A program made the position numbers and the translations under genes. Below the pieces are notes generated by a model. That model had not been told where the DNA came from and did not search any database. It saw only the letters and a list, made by a program, of their open reading frames with translations. Positions 1 through 9,237 of a DNA stretch of 64,000 bases are shown here, one piece after another. The DNA comes from Barnesiella viscericola DSM 18177 (lineage in GTDB: Bacteria; Bacteroidota; Bacteroidia; Bacteroidales; Barnesiellaceae): assembly GCF_000512915.1 (NCBI RefSeq), contig NZ_CP007034.1, forward strand, positions 2,542,501 to 2,606,500. Reading direction: 5' to 3'. The stretch's first letter is position 1. The number at the start of each line of letters is the position of its first letter.

Positions 1-991
1 GTTGGTCTCTCCGCAATATTCTGATGTACACGATTTGGTGTCATGGATGGGTATGTTGCAGGCTCAGGAGTATAAGATGATGCGCTGGGCGGTAGGTACG
101 AGAGTGAAGAAACCTTCGATGGCTGCTTTTCGGGAGGCTTACGATATGGGACGTATCGTGCGGGCTCATCTGTTTCGGTGTACGTGGCAACTGGTGGCAG
201 CCGAGGATTATCGGTGGATGCTTTCGTTGTGTACCGATAAAAACAGGTTGGCTATTCGGGGTTATTTGGCATATCACGGAAAGCGACTCGAAGAGCGAGA
301 GTATGAGCGTGCCAATGACCTTATTCGTCGGTCGCTCGAGGGAAAGGGCTCGGTGTCGAAGGATACTCTTCTGCGAAGACTCAAAGAGCTGGGTCTTGTT
401 GATGATGCTCATACGATGTCAATCTATTTGCGCCGAGCCGAGGCGGACGGAGTTATTTGTAGCGGCGTGTTGGACAATCGTCAGAATACTTATGCTCTGG
501 TCGATGACCGAATACCTCAGGTCCCGGATATGTTGCGGGAAGAGGCTCTTGCTTTGTTGGTCCGCAGGTATTTCCAGAGCCATGCTCCCGCCACGCTCGA
601 AGATTTTGTGTGGTGGTCGAATCTGGGTGTAGGTGAGTGTCGGGCAGCCATCGAGTCGATTCGCAGTGAGTTGATTGCCGAGTCGTATGCCGGGGAGACT
701 TATTTTATACATCGCGATTGCCGGGTGAGGGGATACCGTCGGCAGACGATTCTGTTGCCGTCGTATGACGAATATCTCATTGGCTATAAAAGTCGGTACC
801 ATGCTTTTGAAGAGGAGTTCCGCCATCGGGTGCATAGTAGTAACGGCTTGTTCTATCCGGTGATTCTTCACGATGGACAGGTGGTGGGTAACTGGCACCC
901 AAAACAAGAAGTTTCCTTTTTCAAGGACGAGATGCAACCCGATATTGCCGATGCGATGTTGCGTTATCGACGATTCCTGGACTCGGAATGA
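1..991 (+). CDS. Winged-helix DNA-binding domain protein, AlkZ/HTH_42-like (5' end cut off)
   Basis: The reading frame is open at the left edge, so the true start lies upstream and about 330 residues are visible. Near the start is the GMLQAQEY segment, which contains the QxQ pattern (QAQ) seen in AlkZ-type DNA glycosylases of the HTH_42 superfamily. WAVGTRV and RAHLFRCTWQLV follow, also typical of the family, and a C-terminal stretch around LLPSYDEYLIGY matches the usual ending. Known AlkZ enzymes unhook interstrand crosslinks, but many family members are uncharacterised. The family call is firm; glycosylase activity is inference. Confidence 0.8.
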   Translation, partial: LVSPQYSDVHDLVSWMGMLQAQEYKMMRWAVGTRVKKPSMAAFREAYDMGRIVRAHLFRCTWQLVAAEDYRWMLSLCTDKNRLAIRGYLAYHGKRLEEREYERANDLIRRSLEGKGSVSKDTLLRRLKELGLVDDAHTMSIYLRRAEADGVICSGVLDNRQNTYALVDDRIPQVPDMLREEALALLVRRYFQSHAPATLEDFVWWSNLGVGECRAAIESIRSELIAESYAGETYFIHRDCRVRGYRRQTILLPSYDEYLIGYKSRYHAFEEEFRHRVHSSNGLFYPVILHDGQVVGNWHPKQEVSFFKDEMQPDIADAMLRYRRFLDSE

Positions 992-1049
992 CTGTGGCTG
1001 TGGGGTAGAATTTTTGTAAATGAGTTGTGGAATGATAGGTATAGGAAGC

Positions 1050-2216
1050 ATGAAAAAATTTAGCCTGTTTTTGGTGGCGATTGTTTATGTGTTGGCTATG
1101 TATGCCGCCGAACCACGTGTGGTGGTAGGGGCTGAGCGCACGGACTTGTATTATCCGGCCTTGGAGGGGCAGCGGGTGGCTGTTTTCTCGAACCATACGG
1201 GGCGGGTAGGTGACCGTCATTTGGTGGATATGCTGGTGGACGATGGGGTGAATGTGGTGACGATTTTTTCGCCGGAACATGGCTTTCGCGGTGATGCCGA
1301 TGCGGGCGAACATGTGTCGGGGTCGGTTGATGCCAAGACGGGAATACGGATTCGTTCGTTGTATGACGGGCGTTCGGGTCGCCCGTCGGACGAGGCGATG
1401 CGTACTTTCGATGTGCTGCTGGTCGACATTCAAGATGTAGGGCTGCGCTACTACACCTATTATATTTCGATGGTGAAACTGATGGACGCTTGTGCCGAGT
1501 TTGGCCGACGGGTGATTGTGCTCGACCGTCCGAACCCCAACGGGCATTATGTGGACGGCCCTATTCTCGACATGAAGTACAAGTCGGGGGTGGGGTGGTT
1601 GCCTATCCCGGTGGTGCATGGCCTGACGCTGGGCGAGCTGGCCCGTATGGTGAATGGCGAGCATTGGTTGACCGCAGGGCGGGAGTGCGACCTCACGGTG
1701 GTGCCGTGTCTTCACTACACGCATCAGACGCACTATGTGCTGTCGGTGGCTCCATCGCCCAACTTGCCCAACATGCAGGCGGTCTATCTTTATCCTTCGC
1801 TCTGTTATTTCGAGGCTACGCCGGTGAGTTTGGGGCGGGGGACCGATTGGCCTTTCCAGGTGTATGGACACCCCGATATGAAGGGGGGTGACTTTTCCTT
1901 CACGCCTCGCAGCGTGAAGGGGGCCAAGAATCCACCGCTTCGGGACCAGCTTTGCTACGGTCGAGATTTACGGGGGCTCTCGCCTGAGGTGATTTGGACC
2001 CGGGGGCTCGACCTCGAATATCTGATAGATGCCTATCGCAATCTGGGTATGGGTGACCGCTTTTTCACTTCGTTTTTCGAGAAGCTGATCGGGGTGGATT
2101 ATGTGCGCCCCATGATTGAGGCGGGAAAGTCGGCCGATGAGATTAAGGCGATGTGGCGTGACGATGTGGCCCGATTCAAGGAGCTGCGGCGGCCTTACCT
2201 GCTGTATGAAGAGTAA
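1050..2216 (+). CDS. namZ: Exo-beta-N-acetylmuramidase, NamZ family (DUF1343)
   Basis: 388 residues. I chose the ATG at 1050 because it opens a clean signal peptide (MKKFSLFLVAIVYVLAMYAA); an in-frame upstream start at 1020 would bury it. Conserved DUF1343 blocks are visible: FSNHTGR (46-52), FSPEHGFRG (73-81) and LLVDIQDVGLRYYTYY (about 123-138). Characterised NamZ proteins release MurNAc from the non-reducing end of peptidoglycan fragments, so this enzyme probably acts in the periplasm or outside the cell. A sodium:solute symporter starts 35 bases downstream on the same strand, suggesting an operon that cuts and takes up muropeptide sugars. Assignment to the family is strong; the exact substrate is inferred. 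Confidence 0.88.
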   Translation: MKKFSLFLVAIVYVLAMYAAEPRVVVGAERTDLYYPALEGQRVAVFSNHTGRVGDRHLVDMLVDDGVNVVTIFSPEHGFRGDADAGEHVSGSVDAKTGIRIRSLYDGRSGRPSDEAMRTFDVLLVDIQDVGLRYYTYYISMVKLMDACAEFGRRVIVLDRPNPNGHYVDGPILDMKYKSGVGWLPIPVVHGLTLGELARMVNGEHWLTAGRECDLTVVPCLHYTHQTHYVLSVAPSPNLPNMQAVYLYPSLCYFEATPVSLGRGTDWPFQVYGHPDMKGGDFSFTPRSVKGAKNPPLRDQLCYGRDLRGLSPEVIWTRGLDLEYLIDAYRNLGMGDRFFTSFFEKLIGVDYVRPMIEAGKSADEIKAMWRDDVARFKELRRPYLLYEE

Positions 2217-2251
2217 AGAGAATGGTTGAACCCCGATAGAGACAGAAAGAG

Positions 2252-3706
2252 ATGACACCTGTTGTAGTTTTAATCACGATATTCGCTTACTTTATAGTCT
2301 TGTTTTCCATTTCGTATGCCGTGGGTCGCCGGGCCGACAGTCAGGGTTTTTTCGTGGGTAACCGGCGGTCGCCTTGGTTTGTGGTGGCCTTTGCCATGAT
2401 TGGTTCCATGATTTCGGGGGTGACCTTCATCTCGGTGCCCGGCATGGTGGCCGCCAGTGGATTCTCCTATTTGCAGATGGTGCTGGGGTTTGTCGTGGGA
2501 CAGTTGCTCATCGCCTATGTACTGGTGCCGCTCTTTTACCGCATGAATGTGGTCTCAATTTATGAGTATCTCGAAACCCGATTCGGTATCGCCTCCTATC
2601 GCACGGGAGCCTGGTTCTTCTTCATCTCCAAGATGCTGGGGGCGGCCGTGCGGCTCTTCCTCGTGTGTGTAGTCTTGCAGTTGCTGGTATTCGAGCCGCT
2701 GCACCTGCCGTTTGTGCTGAATGTGGTTTTTACGGTGGGGCTGGTGTGGCTCTATACGTTCAGAGGTGGGGTGAAGTCGCTGATTTGGACCGATACGTTG
2801 AAGACCGTCTGTCTGGTCGTCTCGGTCGTGCTGTGCATCTACTATATAGCCCGGGGGCTGCATCTCGACCTGGGGGGACTGTGGCAGACGATACGTGGGT
2901 CGGAGATGTCGCAGATGTTCTTCTTTGACGATGTGAACGACAAGCGGTATTTCTTCAAGCAGTTCCTGGCGGGGGTATTCACGGTAATTGCCATGAACGG
3001 ACTCGATCAGGATATGATGCAGCGCAACCTGAGTTGCCGGAATTCCAGAGATTCGCAAAAGAACATGATTACGAGCGGTATCGCCCAGTTTTTTGTCAAC
3101 GCTCTGTTCCTGATGCTGGGGGTGTTGCTCTATGTCTATGCCTCGGCCTATGGCATTGCCATACCGGCGAAGAGCGACGAGCTGTTCCCGTGGATAGCGA
3201 AACAGGGCTATTTCCCCGGGATTGTGGGCATCTTGTTTGTGGTGGGGCTCATCTCGTCGGCCTATTCGGCAGCCGGGTCGGCCTTGACCGCCCTGACCAC
3301 CTCGTTTACGGTCGATATTCTGGGCGTGAAGGGCAAGAGCGAGGAGCAGGTGTCGCATCTGCGCAAACGGGTGCATATAGGCATGGCTGTCGTGATGGGT
3401 GTGGTGATATTCATCTTCAACGTGCTGAACAATACGAGTGTAATCGATGCCGTATATACGCTGGCCAGCTATACCTATGGTCCCATCTTGGGGCTGTTTG
3501 CCTTTGGCCTGTCGGTCAAGACACCGGTGCGAGACCGCTATATCCCGCTGGTCGCCATCGTCTCACCGATACTCTGTTTCATTTTGGATCGCCATTCGCA
3601 AGAGTGGTTCGGCGGTTACTCGTTCAGTTACGAGCTGTTGATACTGAATGCCTTGTTTACCTACATCGGGCTGTTGCTTTTGATTCGTCGGGGAAAGGAT
3701 AAATAG
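2252..3706 (+). CDS. Sodium:solute symporter (SSS family)
   Basis: 484 residues with about 13 hydrophobic segments. The N-terminus carries the SSS landmarks: GFFVGNRRSPWFVVAFAMIG near residues 31-50, then a glycine/serine-rich helix (SMISGVTFISVPG). GLDQDMMQRNLS and SSAYSAAGSALTALTTSF later are also typical of the family. It should couple inward Na+ movement to uptake of a small organic solute across the inner membrane. It follows the NamZ-type muramidase closely, so an amino sugar such as MurNAc or a related product is the natural guess. No residue in the sequence proves the substrate. Confidence 0.85.
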   Translation: MTPVVVLITIFAYFIVLFSISYAVGRRADSQGFFVGNRRSPWFVVAFAMIGSMISGVTFISVPGMVAASGFSYLQMVLGFVVGQLLIAYVLVPLFYRMNVVSIYEYLETRFGIASYRTGAWFFFISKMLGAAVRLFLVCVVLQLLVFEPLHLPFVLNVVFTVGLVWLYTFRGGVKSLIWTDTLKTVCLVVSVVLCIYYIARGLHLDLGGLWQTIRGSEMSQMFFFDDVNDKRYFFKQFLAGVFTVIAMNGLDQDMMQRNLSCRNSRDSQKNMITSGIAQFFVNALFLMLGVLLYVYASAYGIAIPAKSDELFPWIAKQGYFPGIVGILFVVGLISSAYSAAGSALTALTTSFTVDILGVKGKSEEQVSHLRKRVHIGMAVVMGVVIFIFNVLNNTSVIDAVYTLASYTYGPILGLFAFGLSVKTPVRDRYIPLVAIVSPILCFILDRHSQEWFGGYSFSYELLILNALFTYIGLLLLIRRGKDK

Positions 3707-3711
3707 ATAAA

Positions 3712-4158
3712 ATGGCCCTCTCCTTATCCATCGGTCCATCGCTAATTCTCTCAAAGGTTTGGAGAATAGCTTGGAAATCTTTACCTTTGGCCCTCCTCCT
3801 AAAAGAGAACCGAGTGAACCGGCTGCTCCGTCATATTGCGAAATATTTTCTGCCTGTATTGTTTATCTCCTATATAGGCTGCATTTCGCTGTTTACCCAC
3901 GCCCACGTGGTAAACGGGGTGACCATCGTGCACTCTCACCCCTACAAGCCCGAGGGTCATCACAGTCACACGACTACCGAGTTTCAGCTCATTCATATTC
4001 TGTCGCATCTCACTACCTCCACTCCGTCGGTAGGGGTTGTGTTTGCGACGGTTTCGGTGGCTTTTGTCAGGCTGCTTTACCCTTGTGTCAGAGAGGCTCT
4101 TCCCTCGGTCAAGTTGAAGGCTCACGGGCTGCGGGCTCCACCCGTTTCGATTCTGTAA
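3712..4158 (+). CDS. Small histidine-rich membrane-associated protein
   Basis: Up to 148 residues; the start is uncertain. ATG 3712 gives a weak N-terminus, while GTG 3814 would give about 114 residues opening just before the hydrophobic segment YFLPVLFISYIGCISLF. After that segment comes a His-rich stretch (THAHVVNGVTIVHSHPY, then GHHSH and more) with about nine histidines in 40 residues, and a second hydrophobic segment. Proteins of this look often sit upstream of TonB-dependent receptors in Bacteroidales, and here a receptor follows at once. Metal binding (zinc or another transition metal) is inferred from the histidines only; no named domain is recognised. Confidence 0.6.
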   Translation: MALSLSIGPSLILSKVWRIAWKSLPLALLLKENRVNRLLRHIAKYFLPVLFISYIGCISLFTHAHVVNGVTIVHSHPYKPEGHHSHTTTEFQLIHILSHLTTSTPSVGVVFATVSVAFVRLLYPCVREALPSVKLKAHGLRAPPVSIL

Positions 4159-4251
4159 ATATTCCAACGTACACAAATGCAAATCAAAGGTTTTCTCCTG
4201 CTCTCGGCGAGTGGGGGAGAACAGGTTATTTATTATTCAGAATCGAAAAAA

Positions 4252-6557
4252 ATGAAGAAATATATCATCGTATTGGCGATGTGCCTGGGGTGCATCGGCC
4301 TTCTGCATTCCGAGACGGCAGCTAAAAAAACATTGGATATCAATATTGTGGGACATGTGCTCGACAAGAGTACCCGGGAACATCTTCCCTACATTACCAT
4401 TTCGTTGAAGGGTACGACCGTGGGGACGATGACCGATGCCTCGGGACACTACTTTTGAAAAATCTGCCCGAAGGTGATTTTGTGCTCGAAGCCTCGTCGG
4501 TAGGGTATGAGATCAGTCGCCGGCCGGTGTCGTTGAAAAAGGGGGTGACACTTGAAATCGACTTTGAAATCGAGCCGAGTGCCGTCGCTCTCGACGGGGT
4601 CGTGGTGTCGGCCAACCGCAGCGAGACCACGCGGCAGTTGGCGCCTACGCTGGTCAATGTATTGAATATAAAGACTTTCGAGAATACCAACTCGGGCAAC
4701 CTGGCCCAAGGGTTGAATTTCCAGCCGGGAGTGCGGGTCGAGAACGACTGCCAGAATTGCGGGTTCCAGCAGGTGCGCATCAACGGGCTCGATGGTCCCT
4801 ACACGCAGATACTGATTGATTCGCGGCCCATATTCAGTGCGCTGTCGGGGGTATATGGGCTGGAACAGATTCCGGCCAATATGATCGAGCGAGTCGAGGT
4901 GATGCGCGGTGGAGGGTCGGCTCTGTTCGGCTCGTCGGCCATTGCGGGAACCATCAACGTCATTACCAAGGAACCGTTGCGCAACAGCGGGTCGATTGCC
5001 CACAGCATCACCTCAATTGGCGGTAGCGGAAACTTCGAAAACAATACCTCGCTCAATGCCTCGCTGGTGACCGACAACAACAAGGCGGGGCTCTACGTCT
5101 TCGGGCAGAACCGGCAACGGGCCGGCTACGACCACGATGGCGACGGCTTTACCGAGTTGCCCGCTTTGAGGGCTCAGACGATAGGACTGCGCTCCTACCT
5201 GAAAACCAGCAACTACTCTAAGCTCACTTTGGAATACCACCACATTGGCGAATTCCGTCGAGGGGGAAACCTGTTGAATCGTCCGCCCCACGAGGCCGAC
5301 ATAGCCGAGCAGCTGAACCATTCGATTAATGGGGGAGGTCTCAACTACAACCTCTTTACCCCCAACGAGAAGCATCGTATCAACCTGTATGCCTCGGCTC
5401 AGCACATCGACCGCGAGAGCTACTACGGCACGAAGCAGAATCTCGATGCCTATGGGGCGACTACCGACCTGACCGTCGTGGCCGGCGGACAGTATGTGTA
5501 CAGCTTCGACCGCTGCCTGTTCATGCCGGCCGACCTGACCGCGGGCATCGAGTATAACTATGACAAGTTGCGCGACGAGATGAAGGGATACCACCGCACC
5601 ACCCGTCAGGAGGTGCACATCGAAAGTGCTTTCTTGCAGAACGAGTGGAAGAACGAGCGGTGGAGTTTCCTGGTGGGCGGTCGCCTCGACAAGCATAATC
5701 TTATTGACCATGTGATTTTCAGTCCCCGGGCTAACGTGCGCTTCAACCCTACGCCCAACATCAATCTGCGGGCCAGCTACTCGTCGGGATTCCGAGCTCC
5801 CCAGACCTACGATGAGGATTTGCACGTGGCTGCCGTAGGTGGCGAAGGGACGATTATCCAGCAGGCCTCTAACCTGAAAGAGGAGAAATCGCACAGTGTG
5901 AGCCTCTCGGCCGACATGTACCGTCGCTTCGGCCCCTTCCAGTGCAACCTGTTGCTCGAAGGGTTCTACACCCGGTTGAACCATGTGTTCGTACTCGAAG
6001 AGATTGGTTTCGACCAGACCCACAATGCCACGGTGAAGGAGCGTCGTAACGGCGCCGGTGCCCAGGTGGCCGGTGTGACGGTTGAGGGAAAGGTAGCCTA
6101 TCTCTCGCTCGTTCAGTTGCAGGCCGGCGTTACCTGGCAACAGAGTCACTACACCCGGGCCGAGCGTTGGAGCGACGACGAATTGGTCCCGGCCGAAAAG
6201 CGCATCTTCCGCACGCCCGACTGGTATGGCTATTTTACCGCTACCTATACCCCCGTCAAACCGTTGAACATTGCCCTGTCGGGGACCTACACGGGCTCCA
6301 TGCTCGTGCAGCACATGGCGGGTTACATTGCCAAAGATGTGGCGGTGACGGCCCCCGACTTCTTCGACATGACGGCCAAGGTGTCGTATGATTTTTCGCT
6401 TTACAAGACCATCACCTTGCAGGTCAATGCCGGGGTGCAGAATATCTTCAATGCCTATCAGAAGGATTTCGACCAGGGCAAGGAGCGTGACTCGGGCTAT
6501 ATCTACGGCCCCTCCATGCCCCGCAGCTATTTTGCCGGCATGAAACTGATGTTTTAA
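4252..6557 (+). pseudogene. TonB-dependent outer-membrane receptor, split by a one-base frameshift
   Basis: The first frame starts at ATG 4252 with a signal peptide (MKKYIIVLAMCLGCIGLLHS) and a carboxypeptidase-regulatory-like domain. It stops at 4456-4458 right after GTMTDASGHYF. The rest continues in the other frame from 4455 (KNLPEGDFVLEASSVGYE) through a plug domain (VRINGLDGPYTQILIDSR, IERVEVMRGGGSALFGSSAI) to a beta-barrel ending in an aromatic residue (KLMF). Adding one T to the TTTT run at 4453-4456 restores a protein of about 768 residues of normal architecture. It may be a real recent mutation, a slippage-regulated gene or a sequence error. The His-rich neighbour hints at metal or metal-complex uptake. 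Confidence 0.75.
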
Positions 6558-6588
6558 GCGTTGAGTGATTGGTCAAGAGGTATCTCCA

Positions 6589-6625
6589 AGAGAAGTCGCA
6601 GCATTGCTGTGACTTCTCTTTTTTA
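6589..6625 (+). terminator. Rho-independent terminator after the TonB receptor
   Basis: A 13-base stem with one mismatch (AGAGAAGTCGCAG at 6589-6601 against CTGTGACTTCTCT at 6607-6619), a 5-base loop and a following T run. It lies 32 bases past the receptor stop codon. Confidence 0.85.
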
Positions 6626-6716
6626 TATTTAATAGTTTAGGAATCAGGATATTGTATTTTGATAAAATATAATTTAAAGAAATTAACGAATTCTATTCTG
6701 ATTGAGCCCCATAAAT

Positions 6717-6724
6717 TATCTTTG
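6717..6724 (+). promoter_or_regulatory. Candidate -7 promoter element (TATCTTTG)
   Basis: Matches the Bacteroidetes TAnnTTTG consensus in an AT-rich stretch, 76 bases upstream of the GTG start at 6800. I see no good TTTG element at the expected 19-21 base spacing, so this is only a candidate. Confidence 0.4.
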
Positions 6725-6799
6725 CGTTTGTGATTATTAACAAATAGAGAAGCAAACAAAAATACCCATACGTGTTTTTATATAAAAATATCAATAGGG

Positions 6800-8080
6800 G
6801 TGGATAGCTGTAATCATATAAAAAGGGGACTGTTATTGTTCGTCTGGAGTACATGGATTGTGGGAACAGTTCATGCACGGCAGCCCTTGAAGTCACAGGC
6901 TTTGTGTCGTACTTATCCCGATTATGTCGTTTTTTTGCCTCCAAGCCAGATGGATTCGGTTTATTATTCCCACAATACATCGATTATACCTGTGGTGTTT
7001 CGAGTCAATAAGTACGACCTGCAACCCAACAGCCAGCTCGACACGATTGTGCAGGAGCTGCGCAGTCTGCAAAGCGACACGACCGTACGCATCGCCCGTG
7101 TGTGGATAGGGGGCAGTGCCTCGCCCGAGGGACCTTTGGACTGGAACTACCGTTTGGGCGAATACCGTTCACAGGCGTTGGCCCGCTATTTGTCGCAGCA
7201 GGTCGGTTTCCGGCAGGAGCAGATGGAGGTGGTGAATCTGGGTGAGGACTGGTACTCGTTTGAACTGGCTTTGAAGCATGGGGCGCAGATACCCTACCGG
7301 GAGGAGGTTTTGGCTATTTTGCAACGTGAGCCTGATGCCGCGCAGCGCAAGCAGCAGATTATTGCGCTCGATGGCGGACACACGTGGCACCGGATTATAC
7401 ACGATCTCTTTCCTCCTTTCCGCAATGCCCGCCTGGCCATCGTCTGCCATGAACAACCCCGGGTAATCTCGGCCGCTCCGGCCAGGCTCTCTCTGTACCG
7501 TTGTGCAAAACCCGAGTTCCGGTCTATGTTGTTCTCGACGCTCTTGCGTCGGGACGAAGAGAAACGTCCGTGGCATCTGGCCGTCAAGAGCAATCTGCTA
7601 GTTCTGGCAGCTACCGTAGCCAATGCGGGTGTCGAGGTGGAGCTATGGTCTCACGGAACTCTGGATATACCGGTATTTTATTCGCCATACGACCTTACTC
7701 CCACACGCAAGTTGCGTGTATTGGCTACCCAGCCCGAGTTGCGGTGGTGGCCGGGCTCGGTGATGCAGGGCCATTTCGTGGGACTTCATACTCATGTGGT
7801 CGGGTTCAATGTGGCTCTCAACGACAAGGGGCGCTACCAGGACCCCAACCATGCTCTGTGGGGTATGGGAGTGAGTTATGGTTATGCTCTTTCGTGGGGC
7901 AAATCGAAGCAGTGGGGAGTGGAGTTTACTCTTGGTGTCGGGTTTGCCGAATATGATTACGATGTGTATCGGAATCGACCCGATGGGCCTCTGTTCAAGT
8001 CGGGCTCCGATTGGTATTGGGGGATTACCCGGGCAGGTATCAGTTTGTCGTACAAGTGGGCTTTTCCTCGTAAAAGGTAA
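6800..8080 (+). CDS. DUF3575/OmpA-like envelope protein of a fimbria-type locus
   Basis: 426 residues from a GTG start; no in-frame ATG precedes it. The N-terminus is a signal peptide ending near VGTVHA. Residues of about 95-140 (ARVWIGGSASPEGP, then NYRLGEYRSQALARYL) resemble the OmpA C-terminal peptidoglycan-binding motif. The last 160 residues (WHLAVKSNLLVLAATVANAGVEVEL, here described only by its ends) look like a DUF3575 outer-membrane barrel. Such proteins lead fimbrillin/Mfa-type operons in Bacteroidales and probably anchor or assemble surface filaments. The next gene begins 8 bases after the stop. The domain call is good; the assembly role is inferred from context. Confidence 0.75.
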   Translation: MDSCNHIKRGLLLFVWSTWIVGTVHARQPLKSQALCRTYPDYVVFLPPSQMDSVYYSHNTSIIPVVFRVNKYDLQPNSQLDTIVQELRSLQSDTTVRIARVWIGGSASPEGPLDWNYRLGEYRSQALARYLSQQVGFRQEQMEVVNLGEDWYSFELALKHGAQIPYREEVLAILQREPDAAQRKQQIIALDGGHTWHRIIHDLFPPFRNARLAIVCHEQPRVISAAPARLSLYRCAKPEFRSMLFSTLLRRDEEKRPWHLAVKSNLLVLAATVANAGVEVELWSHGTLDIPVFYSPYDLTPTRKLRVLATQPELRWWPGSVMQGHFVGLHTHVVGFNVALNDKGRYQDPNHALWGMGVSYGYALSWGKSKQWGVEFTLGVGFAEYDYDVYRNRPDGPLFKSGSDWYWGITRAGISLSYKWAFPRKR

Positions 8081-8088
8081 GAATAGAG

Positions 8089-9198
8089 ATGTGTGGGAGA
8101 GCAAAGAGACTGATAGGTAAGATGATACTCGCTTGTCTCGTGGCAGAAGGAATATTGGCCTGTGACCGGACGATTCATGAGTATCCCCGTTCGACCGATG
8201 TAGTGGTGCTGGTCGAACTGAATGCCGACCGCACGCCGCCTGTATATTACAAAGGGTTGAACTATAATGAGAAGGGCGAATATTTTGAAGAGGAGTTGAC
8301 CCCCGAACCATCGCGGGCTTATGTGCCCGATGAACGCCTGTGTACACGATTTGTTGTCGAACTGTATCGGCTACCTTCGGCCAGTGCTACGGTGGATAAG
8401 GGGCTATTGTACGAACGGCGCGAGATAGTTGCCGACCGTTTGGCACAACCGCCTCAGGACACGTTGGCCTTCCATGTGCCCGAGGGATATTACCGAGTAT
8501 TGGCCTGGGGCGATTACACGCCCGAAACCCAGACAGGAGATTGGCACTATGATACCCATCGGCTGAATGCAGTGAAGGAGAATGTCGACCAGACGCTGCA
8601 AGTCAATCACCACAAGAACTCGGCGGCAGGCAGTTGCGACTTTTCGGTTATGTCGAATCGTCGTGGCAATGAGGTGTCGGTAGGGATTGTGGGGAATCTC
8701 GCTTCAATCACTCCGGCCGGCGACCCTATCGTGACGGTCCACATGGAACGACCTTCGGGACGTTTTCGTCTGTGGGCAACCGATTTGGAGGAGTTTTCCA
8801 AGAAGAGAGCGCTGTCGGTAAACGATTTGCAAATCAAGATTGTTTATAAGCAGTATGTGAGCGTGGGGTATAACGTGGAGACATCGACCCTCAACGCGTT
8901 TATCGAGTCGCGCGACATGGATATGACCCCGGTAACGGTGGCCGACGACGGCTCTCTGCTGCTGGCCTATGACTATGTGCTCACCGACGATGGTCGGGAA
9001 GATCATGTGCTTATCGATGTGTTTGTCTATGACGAAAATGGCGATGAGGTGAACCATTACCAGAATATCGATGTACCGTTGTACCGTAATCGGGAGACTG
9101 TCCTGAGAGGTCCGTTCCTGACTCAAAACGTGGGCAGCGGCGACATCGGTATCGACGATGGCTTCGATGATGAATTTGTCGTGGTGATACCCGATTGA
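8089..9198 (+). CDS. Mfa2/FimB-like fimbrial lipoprotein (Mfa-like family)
   Basis: 369 residues. The signal sequence ends in a lipobox (GILAC, Cys25), so the protein should be lipidated and exported. A two-domain beta-sandwich look is suggested by alternating hydrophobic segments. YRVLAWGDY at about residue 137 is a motif I associate with FimB/Mfa2 and related fimbrial anchor families. The C-terminus is acidic (DIGIDDGFDDEFVV). It lies between the DUF3575 protein and a fimbrillin-like lipoprotein, the usual place for an anchor or regulator subunit. The exact Pfam family (DUF5119, FimB/Mfa2 or DUF6562) cannot be settled by eye. Confidence 0.65.
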   Translation: MCGRAKRLIGKMILACLVAEGILACDRTIHEYPRSTDVVVLVELNADRTPPVYYKGLNYNEKGEYFEEELTPEPSRAYVPDERLCTRFVVELYRLPSASATVDKGLLYERREIVADRLAQPPQDTLAFHVPEGYYRVLAWGDYTPETQTGDWHYDTHRLNAVKENVDQTLQVNHHKNSAAGSCDFSVMSNRRGNEVSVGIVGNLASITPAGDPIVTVHMERPSGRFRLWATDLEEFSKKRALSVNDLQIKIVYKQYVSVGYNVETSTLNAFIESRDMDMTPVTVADDGSLLLAYDYVLTDDGREDHVLIDVFVYDENGDEVNHYQNIDVPLYRNRETVLRGPFLTQNVGSGDIGIDDGFDDEFVVVIPD

Positions 9199-9237
9199 GA
9201 AGGATATATACAGTTAATCATTATATAAGATTTTGTT

